Positions 9,646-18,798 are shown, numbered from the stretch's first letter. The stretch: 64,000 nucleotides of DNA from Streptomyces sp. A0958 (GCF_004795035.1 NZ_SSBK01000012.1:1-64000); one strand, 5' to 3'. The notes: generated by a model not told the origin, from the letters alone. Numbers and translations: made by a program.

Positions 9646-10539
9646 ATGCCCCGACACCGCATACGCCGATCCGCCCTGCCCGTCTCCCTGACGGCCGCCG
9701 TCGTGCTGGCCGCCTCGGCGGCGGCGGGCGCGTACCTCGTCGGCCGTTCACCGGATCAGGCGCCTGCGGCCGTCGCCTCCGTATCGTCGGCGTCGGCGAG
9801 CGAGGAGCCGGTGGTGGATCTGGACGCGGAGCTGGCCGGGGCCGTCGAGCCGCTGCTGAGTGCCGCTTCGGGGGCGGCGCTGTCGGTCGCGGTGCTGGAC
9901 GGCGACAGCGGGGTGCGTGCGGTGTACGGGGGTACGGAGACGGCGTACGAGACGGCGAGCATCGTCAAGGTGGACATTCTGGCGGCGCTGCTGCTGCTGG
10001 CGCAGGACGAGGGGCGTGAGCTGACCGCCGCCGAGCGCGCACGGGCGGTCGCGATGATCGAGAAGAGCGACAACGACTCCGCGACCGCCCTGCTGGCGGC
10101 GGTCGGCGGGGCGGCGGGGCTCGACGCCGCGAACGAGCGGCTGGGGCTGACCGCGACGACCGCCGCACACGCGTGGGGGCTGACCAGCACCACGGCGGCC
10201 GATCAGCTGACGCTGCTGGGGGCGGTGTTCGGTACGGAGGCGGACGCGGAGCTCAGCGAGGCGTCCCGGACGTATGTGCGGGAGCTGATGGCCCAGGTGG
10301 AGGCCGACCAGCAGTGGGACGTGTCGGCGGCGGGCGAGAGCTGGGCGCTGAAGAACGGCTGGATGCCGCGTACCGCCACCGGGCTGTGGAACGTCAACAG
10401 CATCGGCCGGGTGACGGCGGACGGGCACACGTATCTGGTGGCGGTGCTGTCCGAGGGCCAGCGGACCAAGGAGAGGGGCATCGCGCTGGTCGAGTCGGCG
10501 GCGAAGGTGGCCGTGGGGGTGCTGAAGGCCGCGCGGTGA
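9646..10539 (+). CDS. Secreted serine hydrolase, class A beta-lactamase-like
   Basis: Protein of 297 residues with an arginine-rich N-terminus and a hydrophobic segment (residues 10-32) that acts as a signal peptide or membrane anchor. The penicillin-recognising motifs are present: SIVK (Ser105-Lys108), SDN (141-143) and KNG (236-238, in place of KTG or KSG). This supports an acyl-serine enzyme acting outside the cell, such as a beta-lactamase, a penicillin-binding esterase or a cell-wall enzyme. The KNG variant makes true beta-lactamase activity uncertain. The start at ATG 9646 places the signal sequence at the N-terminus. Its 3' end abuts a 33-bp tandem repeat. Confidence 0.85.
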   Translation: MPRHRIRRSALPVSLTAAVVLAASAAAGAYLVGRSPDQAPAAVASVSSASASEEPVVDLDAELAGAVEPLLSAASGAALSVAVLDGDSGVRAVYGGTETAYETASIVKVDILAALLLLAQDEGRELTAAERARAVAMIEKSDNDSATALLAAVGGAAGLDAANERLGLTATTAAHAWGLTSTTAADQLTLLGAVFGTEADAELSEASRTYVRELMAQVEADQQWDVSAAGESWALKNGWMPRTATGLWNVNSIGRVTADGHTYLVAVLSEGQRTKERGIALVESAAKVAVGVLKAAR

Positions 10540-10547
10540 GGCGGCGC

Positions 10548-10712
10548 GGGGCGGTCAGCGGCGCCGGGCGAACGGGGAGCGGGGCGGTCAGCGGCGCGGG
10601 GCGAACGAAAAGCGGGGCGGTCAGCGGCGCCGGGCGAACGAAAAGCGGGGCGGTCAGCGGCGCCGGGCGAACGAAAAGCGGGGCGGTCAGCGGCGCCGGG
10701 CGAACGGGGAGC
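10548..10712. repeat. 33-bp tandem repeat, five copies
   Basis: Five contiguous 33-bp units, each starting GGGGCGGTCAGCGGCG. The two outer copies carry CGAACGGGGAGC and the three inner ones CGAACGAAAAGC. The last copy (10680-10712) contains the final codons and stop of the mycosin gene on the minus strand, so the array is a serial copy of that gene's 3' end, stop codon included, placed between two convergent genes. Confidence 0.95.
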
Positions 10713-11883
10713 GGCCGTCGCGCCCGCGCCACAGCACCACGGCTCCCGCGAGCAGGAGCGCACCGAGGCCGCCGGCCGCCGGGGCGAGCCAGTCGGCCGG
10801 TCCGTCGTCCTCGGGCTCGGGCGTGGGCCCGGCGCCGAAGTACCGCTTGCGGTAGCCGGCCGGGGCGGAGTCGGTGCTCAGGTCGGCGGGGCGCAGCTTG
10901 CCGCCCGCCTCGATGGCCGCGGCCGGGTCGACGATCCCGTAGCCGCGAGCGTCGTCGCGTCCGGAGGCGGGGGCGTCGCGCGCGGTGTCCGTGAGGAGCT
11001 TCTTGATCTGCGCGGGTGAGAGGCCGGGGTGCGCGGACCTGACGAGGGCCACCGCCCCGGAGACGAACGCGGCAGCGGCGGAGGTGCCCCACTCCACGTA
11101 GTACTTGTGGTCGGGGGCCGGTACGACGATGTCGTCGCCGGGGGCGCTCACGGTGGCGTACCAGCGGCGGGTGGAGAACGAGGCGTGGGTGCCGTACCGG
11201 TCGACGGCGGCGGCCGCGATCACTCCGGGGTAGGCGGCGGGGTAGGAGATGTGGTCGCCCTTCTCGCCCCCGTTGCCGGCCGAGGCGACGACGACGGCGC
11301 CCTTCTTCAGCGCGTACTGGACGGCGGCGTCCTCGCCGGGCTCGGGGTGGGCGGACTCGCTGTCGTCGCCCAGGGAGAGGTTGATGACGTCGGCCCCGTG
11401 GTCGGCGGCCCAGCGGATGCCGTCGGCGAGTGCCGTGCCCCGGGTCCTGCGGGCCTCGGCACGGGCCGGGTCGGTCGCTTCGAGGATGACGCGCACCGGC
11501 AGGATCTTCGCCTCGGGGGCGATGCCGAGGACGCCGTCGGCGCGCCCGCCGCCGTGGCCCCGGCCCGCGATGATCCCGGCCATGGCGGTGCCGTGCCGGG
11601 CCCAGGCCCTGTCGCCGCGGCCCGCGCCGAAGCCGATCATGTCCTTGCCGGCCAGCACCTGGCCGGTGAGGTCGGGCAGGCTGCCGTCGACCCCGGTGTC
11701 GACGACGGCGACGGTGACGCCCTTGCCGCGGGTGGTCTGCCAGGCCCGGTCGGTGTGCAGGGCGTCCAGGCCCCACTGCTGGGCGCGGATGGTGTCCGCC
11801 CCGGCCGGGGTCGCCGGCAGCAGGGCGAGGGCCGTGGCGGTGCAGAGGGCGCCGAGGACGCGGTGGCGGGCGCGGCGGGTCAT
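10687..11883 (-). CDS. Mycosin-type subtilisin protease (membrane anchored)
   Basis: S8 family protease of 398 residues. A signal peptide (about residues 1-29, ending in AGA) is followed by the subtilase domain with Asp62 (VVDTG), His97 (RHGTAMAG), oxyanion Asn204 (SAGNGG) and Ser268 (GTSAAAAF); the usual Pro after GTSxA is Ala here. A C-terminal transmembrane helix (about 365-385) and an Arg-rich cytoplasmic tail complete the mycosin layout. Mycosins work with type VII (ESX) secretion, but no esx or ecc gene is in this window. Its ATG overlaps the stop of the upstream membrane protein gene (ATGA), so the two are likely made together. Confidence 0.9.
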   Translation of the reverse strand: MTRRARHRVLGALCTATALALLPATPAGADTIRAQQWGLDALHTDRAWQTTRGKGVTVAVVDTGVDGSLPDLTGQVLAGKDMIGFGAGRGDRAWARHGTAMAGIIAGRGHGGGRADGVLGIAPEAKILPVRVILEATDPARAEARRTRGTALADGIRWAADHGADVINLSLGDDSESAHPEPGEDAAVQYALKKGAVVVASAGNGGEKGDHISYPAAYPGVIAAAAVDRYGTHASFSTRRWYATVSAPGDDIVVPAPDHKYYVEWGTSAAAAFVSGAVALVRSAHPGLSPAQIKKLLTDTARDAPASGRDDARGYGIVDPAAAIEAGGKLRPADLSTDSAPAGYRKRYFGAGPTPEPEDDGPADWLAPAAGGLGALLLAGAVVLWRGRDGRSPFARRR

Positions 11884-12830
11884 TCCGGCTTCTCCGTGAG
11901 GTCGGCGACGGTGGTGCGCAGGGCGCGCTCGACGCGGTCGGCCACGCCCTTGGCCTCGTGCCCGAGTCCGGCCTGTGCGACGGCGGTCGTGGCGCCCGAG
12001 GCCATGGCCTGCCCGGCGGGCTGGGGCGAGGCGGTCACGCGCCCGTCGGCGAACCCGGACACGGAGAAGACGACGACGGGGACCTCGGTCAGCACGTGTA
12101 CGGACCAGCTGGCGCGCTGCCGGTTGCCGAACGCGACGGCCGGGGTGTCCTTCACCGGGTAGGTGCGGGGCAGCAGGTCGGTGCGGCGGTCGAGGTGGTC
12201 GTCGGCGAACCGGGTGCTCAGGGCCCGCATCGCGTCGGTGTCGGCCTCGGTGAAGACGAGCCCGACGGTGGTGACGCTGCTGGCCGTCGCGTCCGTGTAG
12301 GTGGCGCGCAGCACGTGGGCGCAGCCGACCGTGCGGAGCGTCTTGGCCAGCAGGGGGTCGAGTGCGGTGGCGCAGCCGCTGTCCGGGGCGACGGCGAGCC
12401 TGGTCCAGACCCGGTCGGCGCCGCCGGGCCCGGCGCCGTCGCCCTTCAGGGTGCGGCGGAAGAGGGTGTCCACGGGGATGCTGTGCCAGGCGTCCCGGCC
12501 CACGGCGTACGGGCTGCGGGCGGCCGGGTCGGCCGTGGAGTCGCTGATGAGCCAGCTGCCGGTGGCGGCCCCGCCGATCAACCCGAGCCCGAGCACGGCA
12601 CAGACACCGGCGGCCGCGGTCCGGTACGGACGCCGGCTGTGCACGGGGGGCCTTCCGGGAAGCGGCGGGGCGGTGGGGGGCGGTGGTGGCACGGGCCGCG
12701 GCGGGGCGGTCCCGCCCGGATGCGAGGGCGGCTCCGGGGGAGGGAACGGGGCGGGGCGCGGCGGTGTCCCGGGGCGCGGCGGGGTGGTCGGGCGGGGCGG
12801 GACGGGAGCGCGCTGCGCCTCGGTACTCAT
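11880..12830 (-). CDS. Pro-rich single-pass membrane protein, mycosin partner
   Basis: Protein of 316 residues with a cytoplasmic Pro/Arg-rich N-terminus (about residues 8-68), a transmembrane helix (about 75-98) and an extracellular domain of roughly 210 residues with two conserved-looking Cys (SGCATAL and VGCAHVL). No named family was recognised. The start at ATG 12830 has AGGGGGG upstream. The 4-base overlap with the mycosin gene suggests the protein is a partner or substrate of the protease. It may be a Streptomyces type VII-associated accessory protein, but that is inference from position only. Confidence 0.75.
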   Translation of the reverse strand: MSTEAQRAPVPPRPTTPPRPGTPPRPAPFPPPEPPSHPGGTAPPRPVPPPPPTAPPLPGRPPVHSRRPYRTAAAGVCAVLGLGLIGGAATGSWLISDSTADPAARSPYAVGRDAWHSIPVDTLFRRTLKGDGAGPGGADRVWTRLAVAPDSGCATALDPLLAKTLRTVGCAHVLRATYTDATASSVTTVGLVFTEADTDAMRALSTRFADDHLDRRTDLLPRTYPVKDTPAVAFGNRQRASWSVHVLTEVPVVVFSVSGFADGRVTASPQPAGQAMASGATTAVAQAGLGHEAKGVADRVERALRTTVADLTEKPE

Positions 12831-13014
12831 CCGCCCCCCTGATCCGTTCCGTACCGCGCGCGGACCCCGCCTGCTCGGACTGGACCCCGCTCGCCGCGTG
12901 GGCGTCACTCTACGGGCTGCGGCTGCCCCGGGGGGAGCTGGCGGGCCCCGCACCGGACGATCTGCGCGGATCGTCCCCCTACCCAGCGGTACAACCGTCT
13001 GGCAAGCTGCGGCC

Positions 13015-14217
13015 ATGACTGCCCGTGCCACTGACCGGACCCGCTACGACCGGGCCACCGCCCATCTCGACGCCCCCGTAGCCGTCGTCGACCTGGAGGC
13101 GTTCGACGCCAACGCCGACGATCTCGTACGCCGGGCGGCGGGCAAGCCCATCCGCGTGGCGAGCAAGTCGGTGCGCTGCCGGGCCCTGCTGGAGCGGGTG
13201 CTGGCCCGGCCCGGGTTCGCCGGGATCATGTCGTTCACGCTCGCGGAGTCGCTGTGGCTGGCGCGCGCCGGGTTCGAGGACGTCCTGCTGGCGTACCCCT
13301 CCGCCGACCGGCCGGCGTACGCGGAGCTGGCCGCCGACCCGAAGCTCGCCGCCTCCGTGACGGTGATGGTGGACGACCACGCCCAGCTGGACCTGATCGA
13401 CGCGGCGCGGGCGGGCGGCACCGAGGAGATCCGGGTCTGCCTGGAGCTGGACACCTCGCTGCGGATGCTGGGCGGCCGGGTCAGGATCGGGGCCCTGCGC
13501 TCGCCGCTGCGCTCCCCCGCCCAACTGGCCGAGCTGGCCAGGTCCGTGGTGCGGCGGCCCGGCTTCCGGCTGGTGGGGCTGATGGCGTACGAGGGGCACA
13601 TCGCGGGGGTCGGCGACTCGGTCGCGGGCCGGCCGCTGCGGTCCCGGGCGATCCGCCTCATGCAGGCGACGGCCCGCAAGGAGCTGGCGGCCCGGCGGGC
13701 CGAGGTGGTGCGGGCGGTCCAAGCCGTGGCGCCGGACCTGGAGTTCGTGAACGGCGGCGGCACCGGCAGCGTGCAGCACACCGCGGCGGAGGAGGCGGTG
13801 ACCGAGATCGCGGCCGGTTCTGGCCTCTATGTGCCGCGCCTGTTCGACAACTACACCTCGTTCACCGCGCGCCCGGCCGCGCTGTTCGCGCAGCCCGTGG
13901 TGCGCCGGCCCGGGGTGGGTGTGGTGACGGTGCTCGGCGGCGGCTATCCGGCGTCGGGGGCGGCCGGGGCGGACCGGCTGCCGGTCCCGTATCTGCCGGA
14001 GGGGCTGCGCTACGACCCGCAGGAGGGGCCGGGCGAGGTGCAGACCCCGCTGCTGGGCTCTCCGGCCGACGATCTGCTGATCGGCGACAAGGTGTGGTTC
14101 CGGCACGCGAAGGCCGGTGAGCTGTGCGAGCGGTTCGACGCCTTGCAGCTGATCGAGGGCGACCGGGTGACGGCGACCGTGCCGACGTACCGGGGCGAGG
14201 GCCGCACCTTTCTCTGA
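13015..14217 (+). CDS. Amino acid deaminase/aldolase, fold-III PLP enzyme
   Basis: PLP-dependent enzyme of 400 residues with an alanine-racemase-like TIM barrel. The N-terminal barrel starts VAVVDLEAFDANADDLVRRA, the expected PLP-lysine lies in IRVASKSVRCR, and a phosphate-binding Gly-rich loop is present (NGGGTGSVQHT). A C-terminal beta domain contains GDKVWFRHAKAGELCERF, with the His and Cys that bind metal in D-threonine aldolase-type enzymes. It probably acts on a D- or beta-hydroxy amino acid; the substrate is unknown. It is divergent from the Pro-rich membrane protein gene across about 184 bases. Confidence 0.85.
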   Translation: MTARATDRTRYDRATAHLDAPVAVVDLEAFDANADDLVRRAAGKPIRVASKSVRCRALLERVLARPGFAGIMSFTLAESLWLARAGFEDVLLAYPSADRPAYAELAADPKLAASVTVMVDDHAQLDLIDAARAGGTEEIRVCLELDTSLRMLGGRVRIGALRSPLRSPAQLAELARSVVRRPGFRLVGLMAYEGHIAGVGDSVAGRPLRSRAIRLMQATARKELAARRAEVVRAVQAVAPDLEFVNGGGTGSVQHTAAEEAVTEIAAGSGLYVPRLFDNYTSFTARPAALFAQPVVRRPGVGVVTVLGGGYPASGAAGADRLPVPYLPEGLRYDPQEGPGEVQTPLLGSPADDLLIGDKVWFRHAKAGELCERFDALQLIEGDRVTATVPTYRGEGRTFL

Positions 14218-14227
14218 GCCGCGGGCG

Positions 14228-15181
14228 CTACCGGGCGATGGAGCTGCCGACGCCGCCGTCGGTCGCGCTGTCGCCGATGGGCCGGATGGACCGGGTGAGG
14301 GTGTCCATGAGGGTCAGCGGCGGCCCGTCGGGGCCCGCGTCGAAGGCGTACCGCACGATGACGGGCGACTCGCTGCCGACGGCCGAGGGGAAGGCGAGCG
14401 ACTGCACATAGCCGCCGGGGCCCTTGGCGGTGGTGACCCGCCGGCGGATGAAGTAGCCGGTGCGGCCGGCCACGCCGACCTCGCCGGCGGCGATCTGCCG
14501 GTGCGAGGTGATGCCGCCGTGGGCCCGCCGGCCGACGAGGTCCTCCTCGTAGGCCCGGTCGGCGGCGTCGGCGATGTCCTCCTCGGCGAGCGCTTGAGGG
14601 GTGGTGGCGTCGGTGCCGCTCGGGGTTCGGGTGGTGACCGTGCCGTGGTAGCAGAAGGAGGAGGGCGCCCCGGGGCAGTCGTAGGCGTCCTTGGTGCGGA
14701 TGGTGAGGAGGTCCCCGGTGTTCCGCTCCGGCCGCTCCCGGCCGTCGGGGATGGGCAGGGTGATGCCGTTGAGCTGGTCGACGAGCACCGTGGGGTCCTC
14801 CTCCGCCGGTGAGCCGTCCGGGGAGGGGCTGTCGTCGCCGGGGACCCCGTCGGTGCCGGCGGTGCGCGCGGGCGTCGGCGTGGAGTGGGCCTGCGGGGTC
14901 GCGGGGTCGTCCCTCCCGGTGAGCAGTACGGCTCCGGTCACGACGGCGCCGACGACGACCGCGCCGGCCGCCACGAGCGCGACGGCCCGTGCGCTGCCGC
15001 TGCCGCCGCCCCTGCCTCCGCCTCCGCCTCCCGCCGGAACGGTCGCGGGGTACTGCGGGGCGGGGGCGGCGGCAGGGGCGAGCGCGCGGGTGTGGGCGGT
15101 CCAGGCCGTCCCGTCCCACCAGCGCTCGCTGCCGGGCGCGGAGGCGTCCGCATACCAACCGGGCGGTGTCGCGTTGCTCAT
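14228..15181 (-). CDS. DUF2510 membrane protein
   Basis: Protein of 317 residues with an N-terminal DUF2510 motif (PPGWYADASAPGSERWWDG, then W-T-AHTR), a Gly/Ala linker, one transmembrane helix (about residues 65-90) and an extracellular domain of roughly 220 residues. DUF2510 proteins are common in actinobacteria and largely uncharacterised. It is convergent with the aldolase-like gene, with only 10 bases between them. Confidence 0.8.
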   Translation of the reverse strand: MSNATPPGWYADASAPGSERWWDGTAWTAHTRALAPAAAPAPQYPATVPAGGGGGGRGGGSGSARAVALVAAGAVVVGAVVTGAVLLTGRDDPATPQAHSTPTPARTAGTDGVPGDDSPSPDGSPAEEDPTVLVDQLNGITLPIPDGRERPERNTGDLLTIRTKDAYDCPGAPSSFCYHGTVTTRTPSGTDATTPQALAEEDIADAADRAYEEDLVGRRAHGGITSHRQIAAGEVGVAGRTGYFIRRRVTTAKGPGGYVQSLAFPSAVGSESPVIVRYAFDAGPDGPPLTLMDTLTRSIRPIGDSATDGGVGSSIAR

Positions 15182-15198
15182 CGCCCCACCTTAGAAGA

Positions 15199-15226
15199 GG
15201 CCCCTCCCGGCAGGCCCCTCCCGGCA
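15199..15226. repeat. 14-bp tandem duplication
   Basis: GGCCCCTCCCGGCA occurs twice head to tail between the SDR stop and the DUF2510 start. It adds GC-rich repetitive sequence downstream of the glutamylation operon; no function is evident. Confidence 0.7.
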
Positions 15227-15234
15227 GGGCCCGT

Positions 15235-16023
15235 CTACAGGGGCGTGACGTAGGCGCCGGAGATGCCGCCGTCGACCAGGAAGTCGGTGGCGTTGACGAA
15301 CGAGGAGTCGTCGCTCGCCAGGAAGGCGACGGCGGCGGCGATCTCGGTCGCCTCGGCGAACCGGCCGAGCGGGATGTGCACGAGCCGGCGGGCCGCGCGC
15401 TCCGGGTCCTTGGCGAAAAGCTCCTGGAGCAGCGGGGTGTTGACCGGTCCCGGGCACAGCGCGTTGACGCGGATGCCCTCGCGGGCGAACTGGACGCCCA
15501 GTTCGCGGGTCATCGCCAGCACCCCGCCCTTGGAGGCGGTGTAGGAGATCTGGGAGGTCGCCGCGCCCATCCGGGCCACGAAGGAGGCGGTGTTGATGAT
15601 GGAGCCGCGGCCCTGGCGGCGCATGTAGTGCAGGGCTGCCTTGCAGCAGAGGTAGACGGAGGTGAGGTTGACGTCCTGGACGCGTTTCCACGCCTCCAGT
15701 TCCGTGGTGAGGATGGAGTCGTCGTCGGGCGGCGAGATGCCGGCGTTGTTGAACGCGATGTCGACCGAGCCGTAGGTGTCGTCGGCCGTCCGGAACAGCT
15801 CCGCGACCTGTCCGGGGTCGGTCACGTCGACGCGTACGAAGGTGCCGCCGACCGCTTCGGCCGCCGCCTCGCCCGCCACCGCGTCGATGTCCCCGCAGAC
15901 GACGTGCGCGCCTTCCGAGGCGAGGCGGTGGGCGGTGGCCAGGCCGATGCCGCTGCCGGCGCCGGTGATGACGGCGGTGCGGCCGACGAGGCGGCGGCAG
16001 ATGATCCCGTGGTCCGTGGTCAT
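15235..16023 (-). CDS. SDR family oxidoreductase
   Basis: Classical short-chain dehydrogenase of 262 residues. It has the Rossmann motif TGAGSGIG (residues 20-27), NNAG (92-95) and the catalytic triad Ser147, Tyr161, Lys165 (YTASK). Asp at the end of the second beta strand (VVCGDID) favours NAD(H). It is the last gene of glnA4-aldehyde dehydrogenase-SDR, 6 bases after the dehydrogenase stop. From context it probably oxidises an alcohol such as gamma-glutamylethanolamide to an aldehyde for the adjacent dehydrogenase. Substrate assignment is inference. Confidence 0.88.
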   Translation of the reverse strand: MTTDHGIICRRLVGRTAVITGAGSGIGLATAHRLASEGAHVVCGDIDAVAGEAAAEAVGGTFVRVDVTDPGQVAELFRTADDTYGSVDIAFNNAGISPPDDDSILTTELEAWKRVQDVNLTSVYLCCKAALHYMRRQGRGSIINTASFVARMGAATSQISYTASKGGVLAMTRELGVQFAREGIRVNALCPGPVNTPLLQELFAKDPERAARRLVHIPLGRFAEATEIAAAVAFLASDDSSFVNATDFLVDGGISGAYVTPL

Positions 16024-16029
16024 TCCGGT

Positions 16030-17394
16030 TCAGGCCTCCGTACTGAGGAAGACGTTCTTGGTTTCGGTGAAGGCGGTGAGGGCGTCGGGGCCGAGCTCGC
16101 GGCCGATGCCGGACTGCTTGAACCCGCCGAACGGGGTCCAGTAGCGGACCGCCGAGTGGGAGTTGACGGAGAGGTTCCCCGCCCTGACGGCCTGTGAGAC
16201 GCGCAGCGCGCGCCCCACGTCGCGGGTCCAGAGCGATCCGGCGAGGCCGTACTCGGTGGCGTTGGCCAGCCGGACGGCGTCCGCCTCGTCCTCGAAGGGC
16301 AGCACGACGGCGACGGGCCCGAAGACCTCCTCGGTGGCGACGGGCGCGTCCGGCGGGGTGTCGGTGAGGACGGTCGGCGGGAACCAGAAGCCGGGCCCCT
16401 CGGGGGCGGTGCCCCGGATCGCGGCGGCGCCCTCGGGGACGTAGTCGCGCACCCGTTCCAGCTGGGTACGGGAGATGAGCGGGCCCATCTGGGTCTCCTC
16501 GTCGGCGGGGTCGCCGACGACGACCGCCGTGACGGCCGGGGCGAGGAGTTCCAGGAAGCGGTCGTACGCGGAGCGCTGGACGAGGATGCGGGTGCGGGCG
16601 CAGCAGTCCTGGCCGGCGTTGTCCAGGAAGGAGAGGGGGGCGGCTGCCGCCGCGGCCTCGATGTCGGCGTCGGCGAAGACGATGTTGGGGCTCTTGCCGC
16701 CGAGTTCGAGGGTGAACCGCTTGAGGCGGTCGGCGCACTTGGCCATGATCCGCTTGCCGGTGCGGGTGGAGCCGGTGAAGACGATCTTGGCGACGTCCGG
16801 GTGTTCGACCAGGGCGTTGCCTGCCTCGTCGCCCGAGCCGGGCAGTACCTGGAAGAGGTGTTCGGGCAGGCCCGCCTCCAGGGCGATGTCCGCGAGCCGC
16901 AGGGCGGTCAGCGGGGTGGTCTCGGCGGGTTTGAGGACGACGGCGTTGCCCGCGGCGAGGGCGGGGGCGGTGCCCCAGGCGGCGATCGGCAGGGGGAAGT
17001 TCCAGGGTGCGATGACGCCGACGACTCCGAGGGGTTCCAGGAGGGTGAGGTCGATGCCGCCGGGGACGGGGATCTGCCGGCCGCTGAGCCGTTCCACTCC
17101 CCCGGCGGCGAAGTCGAGCAGGTCGCGGACGTTGCCCGCCTCCCAGCGGGCGTTGCCGATGGTGTGCCCGGCCTCCCTGACCTCCAGGCGGGCCAGCTCC
17201 TCGGTGCGGGAGTCGACGGTGGCGGCGAACCGGCGCAGCAGCCGGGCCCGGTCGGCGGGGGCGAGCGCGGCCCACTTCCGCTGGGCGGCCGCGGCGCGGG
17301 TGACGGCCGTGTGCACGCCGGCCGCGGTGGTGGCGGGGACGGTGGCGACGAGTTCCCCGGTCGCCGGGTTCAGGACGTGGTGCTCGTGGATCAC
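16030..17394 (-). CDS. NAD(P)-dependent aldehyde dehydrogenase
   Basis: ALDH superfamily enzyme of 454 residues. The cofactor site includes APWNFP (129-134) and LKPAE (154-158). The general base Glu230 lies in LELGGKSPN, and the catalytic Cys264 in GQDCC. It starts 7 bases after the glnA4-like stop and is followed 6 bases later by the SDR gene, so one operon is likely. It probably oxidises a gamma-glutamylated amino-aldehyde to the acid, as in gamma-glutamyl polyamine or ethanolamine routes. Confidence 0.92.
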   Translation of the reverse strand: MIHEHHVLNPATGELVATVPATTAAGVHTAVTRAAAAQRKWAALAPADRARLLRRFAATVDSRTEELARLEVREAGHTIGNARWEAGNVRDLLDFAAGGVERLSGRQIPVPGGIDLTLLEPLGVVGVIAPWNFPLPIAAWGTAPALAAGNAVVLKPAETTPLTALRLADIALEAGLPEHLFQVLPGSGDEAGNALVEHPDVAKIVFTGSTRTGKRIMAKCADRLKRFTLELGGKSPNIVFADADIEAAAAAAPLSFLDNAGQDCCARTRILVQRSAYDRFLELLAPAVTAVVVGDPADEETQMGPLISRTQLERVRDYVPEGAAAIRGTAPEGPGFWFPPTVLTDTPPDAPVATEEVFGPVAVVLPFEDEADAVRLANATEYGLAGSLWTRDVGRALRVSQAVRAGNLSVNSHSAVRYWTPFGGFKQSGIGRELGPDALTAFTETKNVFLSTEA

Positions 17395-17401
17395 GCGGGC
17401 C

Positions 17402-18769
17402 TCACAGGCGTTCGAAGGAGCGTCGCAGTTCCCAGTCGGTCACCGCCGCGTCGAAGGCGTCCAGTTCGACGCGGGCCATGGTGCGGTAGTGCGCCACGAC
17501 GTCCTCGCCGAAGGCCTCGCGGGCGATCTCGCTGTCCCCCCAGAGCGCGGCGGCCTCTCGGAGGGTGGCGGGGACCTGGTCGTAGGCGGCGGTGTAGGCG
17601 TTGCCCTCGCACGGTTCGGGGAGTTCGAGCTCGTGCTCAATGCCGTAGAGGCCGGCGGCGACGAGGGCGGCGACGGCCAGGTAGGGGTTGACGTCGCCGC
17701 CGGGGAGCCGGTTCTCGAAGCGCAGGGAGGGGCCGTGGCCGACGACGCGCAGGGCGCAGGTCCGGTTGTCGTGTCCCCAGGCGACGGCGGTCGGGGCGAA
17801 GGAGCCGGGGCGCAGGCGCTTGTAGGAGTTGATGTTCGGTGCGAAGAGGAGGCAGAGCTCGCGCAGGGCGGCGAGCTGGCCGGCCAGGAAGTGCCGCATC
17901 ACCGGGGACATCGTGCCGTCCTCGCCGGCCATGACGGACCGGCCGGGGTTGGTTGTGGAGCGGAGCGAGAGGTGGATGTGGCAGGAGTTGCCCTCGCGTT
18001 CGTTGAACTTGGCCATGAAGGTGAGGGCGACGCCTTGCTGGGCGGCGATCTCCTTGGCGCCGGTCTTGTAGACGGCGTGCTGGTCGCAGGTGACCAGGGC
18101 CTCGTCGTAGCGGAACACGATCTCGTGCTGGCCGGGGTTGCACTCGCCCTTGGCGGACTCGACGGTGAGGCCGGCGCCCGCCATGTCGTTGCGGATGCGG
18201 CGCAGCAGGGGCTCGACGCGGCCGGTGCCCAGGACGGAGTAGTCGACGTTGTACTGGTTGACGGGGGTGAGGTCGCGGTAGCCGCGGTCCCAGGCCTGTT
18301 CGTAGGTGTCCTTGAAGACGATGAATTCGAGTTCGGTGCCGGCGTGGGCCGTGTAGCCGTGCTCGGCCAGGCGTTCGAGCTGGCGGCGCAGGATCTGCCG
18401 GGGCGCGGCGGTGACGGGTGAGCCGTCGGCCCAGGCGAGGTCGGCGAGGACCATCGCGGTGCCCTCGTGCCAGGGCACCCGGCGCAGGGTGGTGAGGTCG
18501 GGGCGCATCGCGAAGTCGCCGTAGCCGTTGTCCCAGGAGGACATGGCGTAGCCGTCGACGGTGTTCATGTCGGTGTCGACGGCGAGGAGGTAGGCGCAGC
18601 CCTCGGAGCCGTGCCGTACGACCTCGTCGAGGAAGAAGGGGGCGGCGAAGCGTTTGCCCTGGAGCCGTCCCTGCATGTCGGGGAAGGCCAGGACCACGGT
18701 GTCGATCTCACCGTCGGCCACGAGGTGGCGCAGTTCCCCGAGGGCGAGCGGGGCTGTTCGGTCGGACAC
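17402..18769 (-). CDS. glnA4: Glutamine synthetase-like gamma-glutamyl-amine ligase (GlnA4 type)
   Basis: GS-fold ATP-dependent ligase of 455 residues. The beta-Grasp domain (AFPDMQGRLQGKRF) and catalytic domain (ELEFIVF, NPGQHEIVFRY, then FMAKFNEREGNSCHIHLSL and the C-terminal RFENRLPGGDVNPYLAVAAL) are present. In S. coelicolor the GS-like protein GlnA4 joins glutamate to ethanolamine; the operon with aldehyde dehydrogenase and SDR, and the divergent gamma-glutamyl hydrolase, match that pathway. The start at GTG 18769 has GGAGAGG 8 bases upstream; an ATG at 18829 would run into the repeated promoter element. The gene name rests on context and memory of the family. Confidence 0.85.
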   Translation of the reverse strand: MSDRTAPLALGELRHLVADGEIDTVVLAFPDMQGRLQGKRFAAPFFLDEVVRHGSEGCAYLLAVDTDMNTVDGYAMSSWDNGYGDFAMRPDLTTLRRVPWHEGTAMVLADLAWADGSPVTAAPRQILRRQLERLAEHGYTAHAGTELEFIVFKDTYEQAWDRGYRDLTPVNQYNVDYSVLGTGRVEPLLRRIRNDMAGAGLTVESAKGECNPGQHEIVFRYDEALVTCDQHAVYKTGAKEIAAQQGVALTFMAKFNEREGNSCHIHLSLRSTTNPGRSVMAGEDGTMSPVMRHFLAGQLAALRELCLLFAPNINSYKRLRPGSFAPTAVAWGHDNRTCALRVVGHGPSLRFENRLPGGDVNPYLAVAALVAAGLYGIEHELELPEPCEGNAYTAAYDQVPATLREAAALWGDSEIAREAFGEDVVAHYRTMARVELDAFDAAVTDWELRRSFERL

Positions 18770-18798
18770 GGACGGGTCCTCTCCTCGCGGGCCGACAG

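Noticed and set aside
10548-10712. CRISPR array
   Set aside because: The units are contiguous with no spacers, and no cas genes are present; it is a simple tandem repeat.
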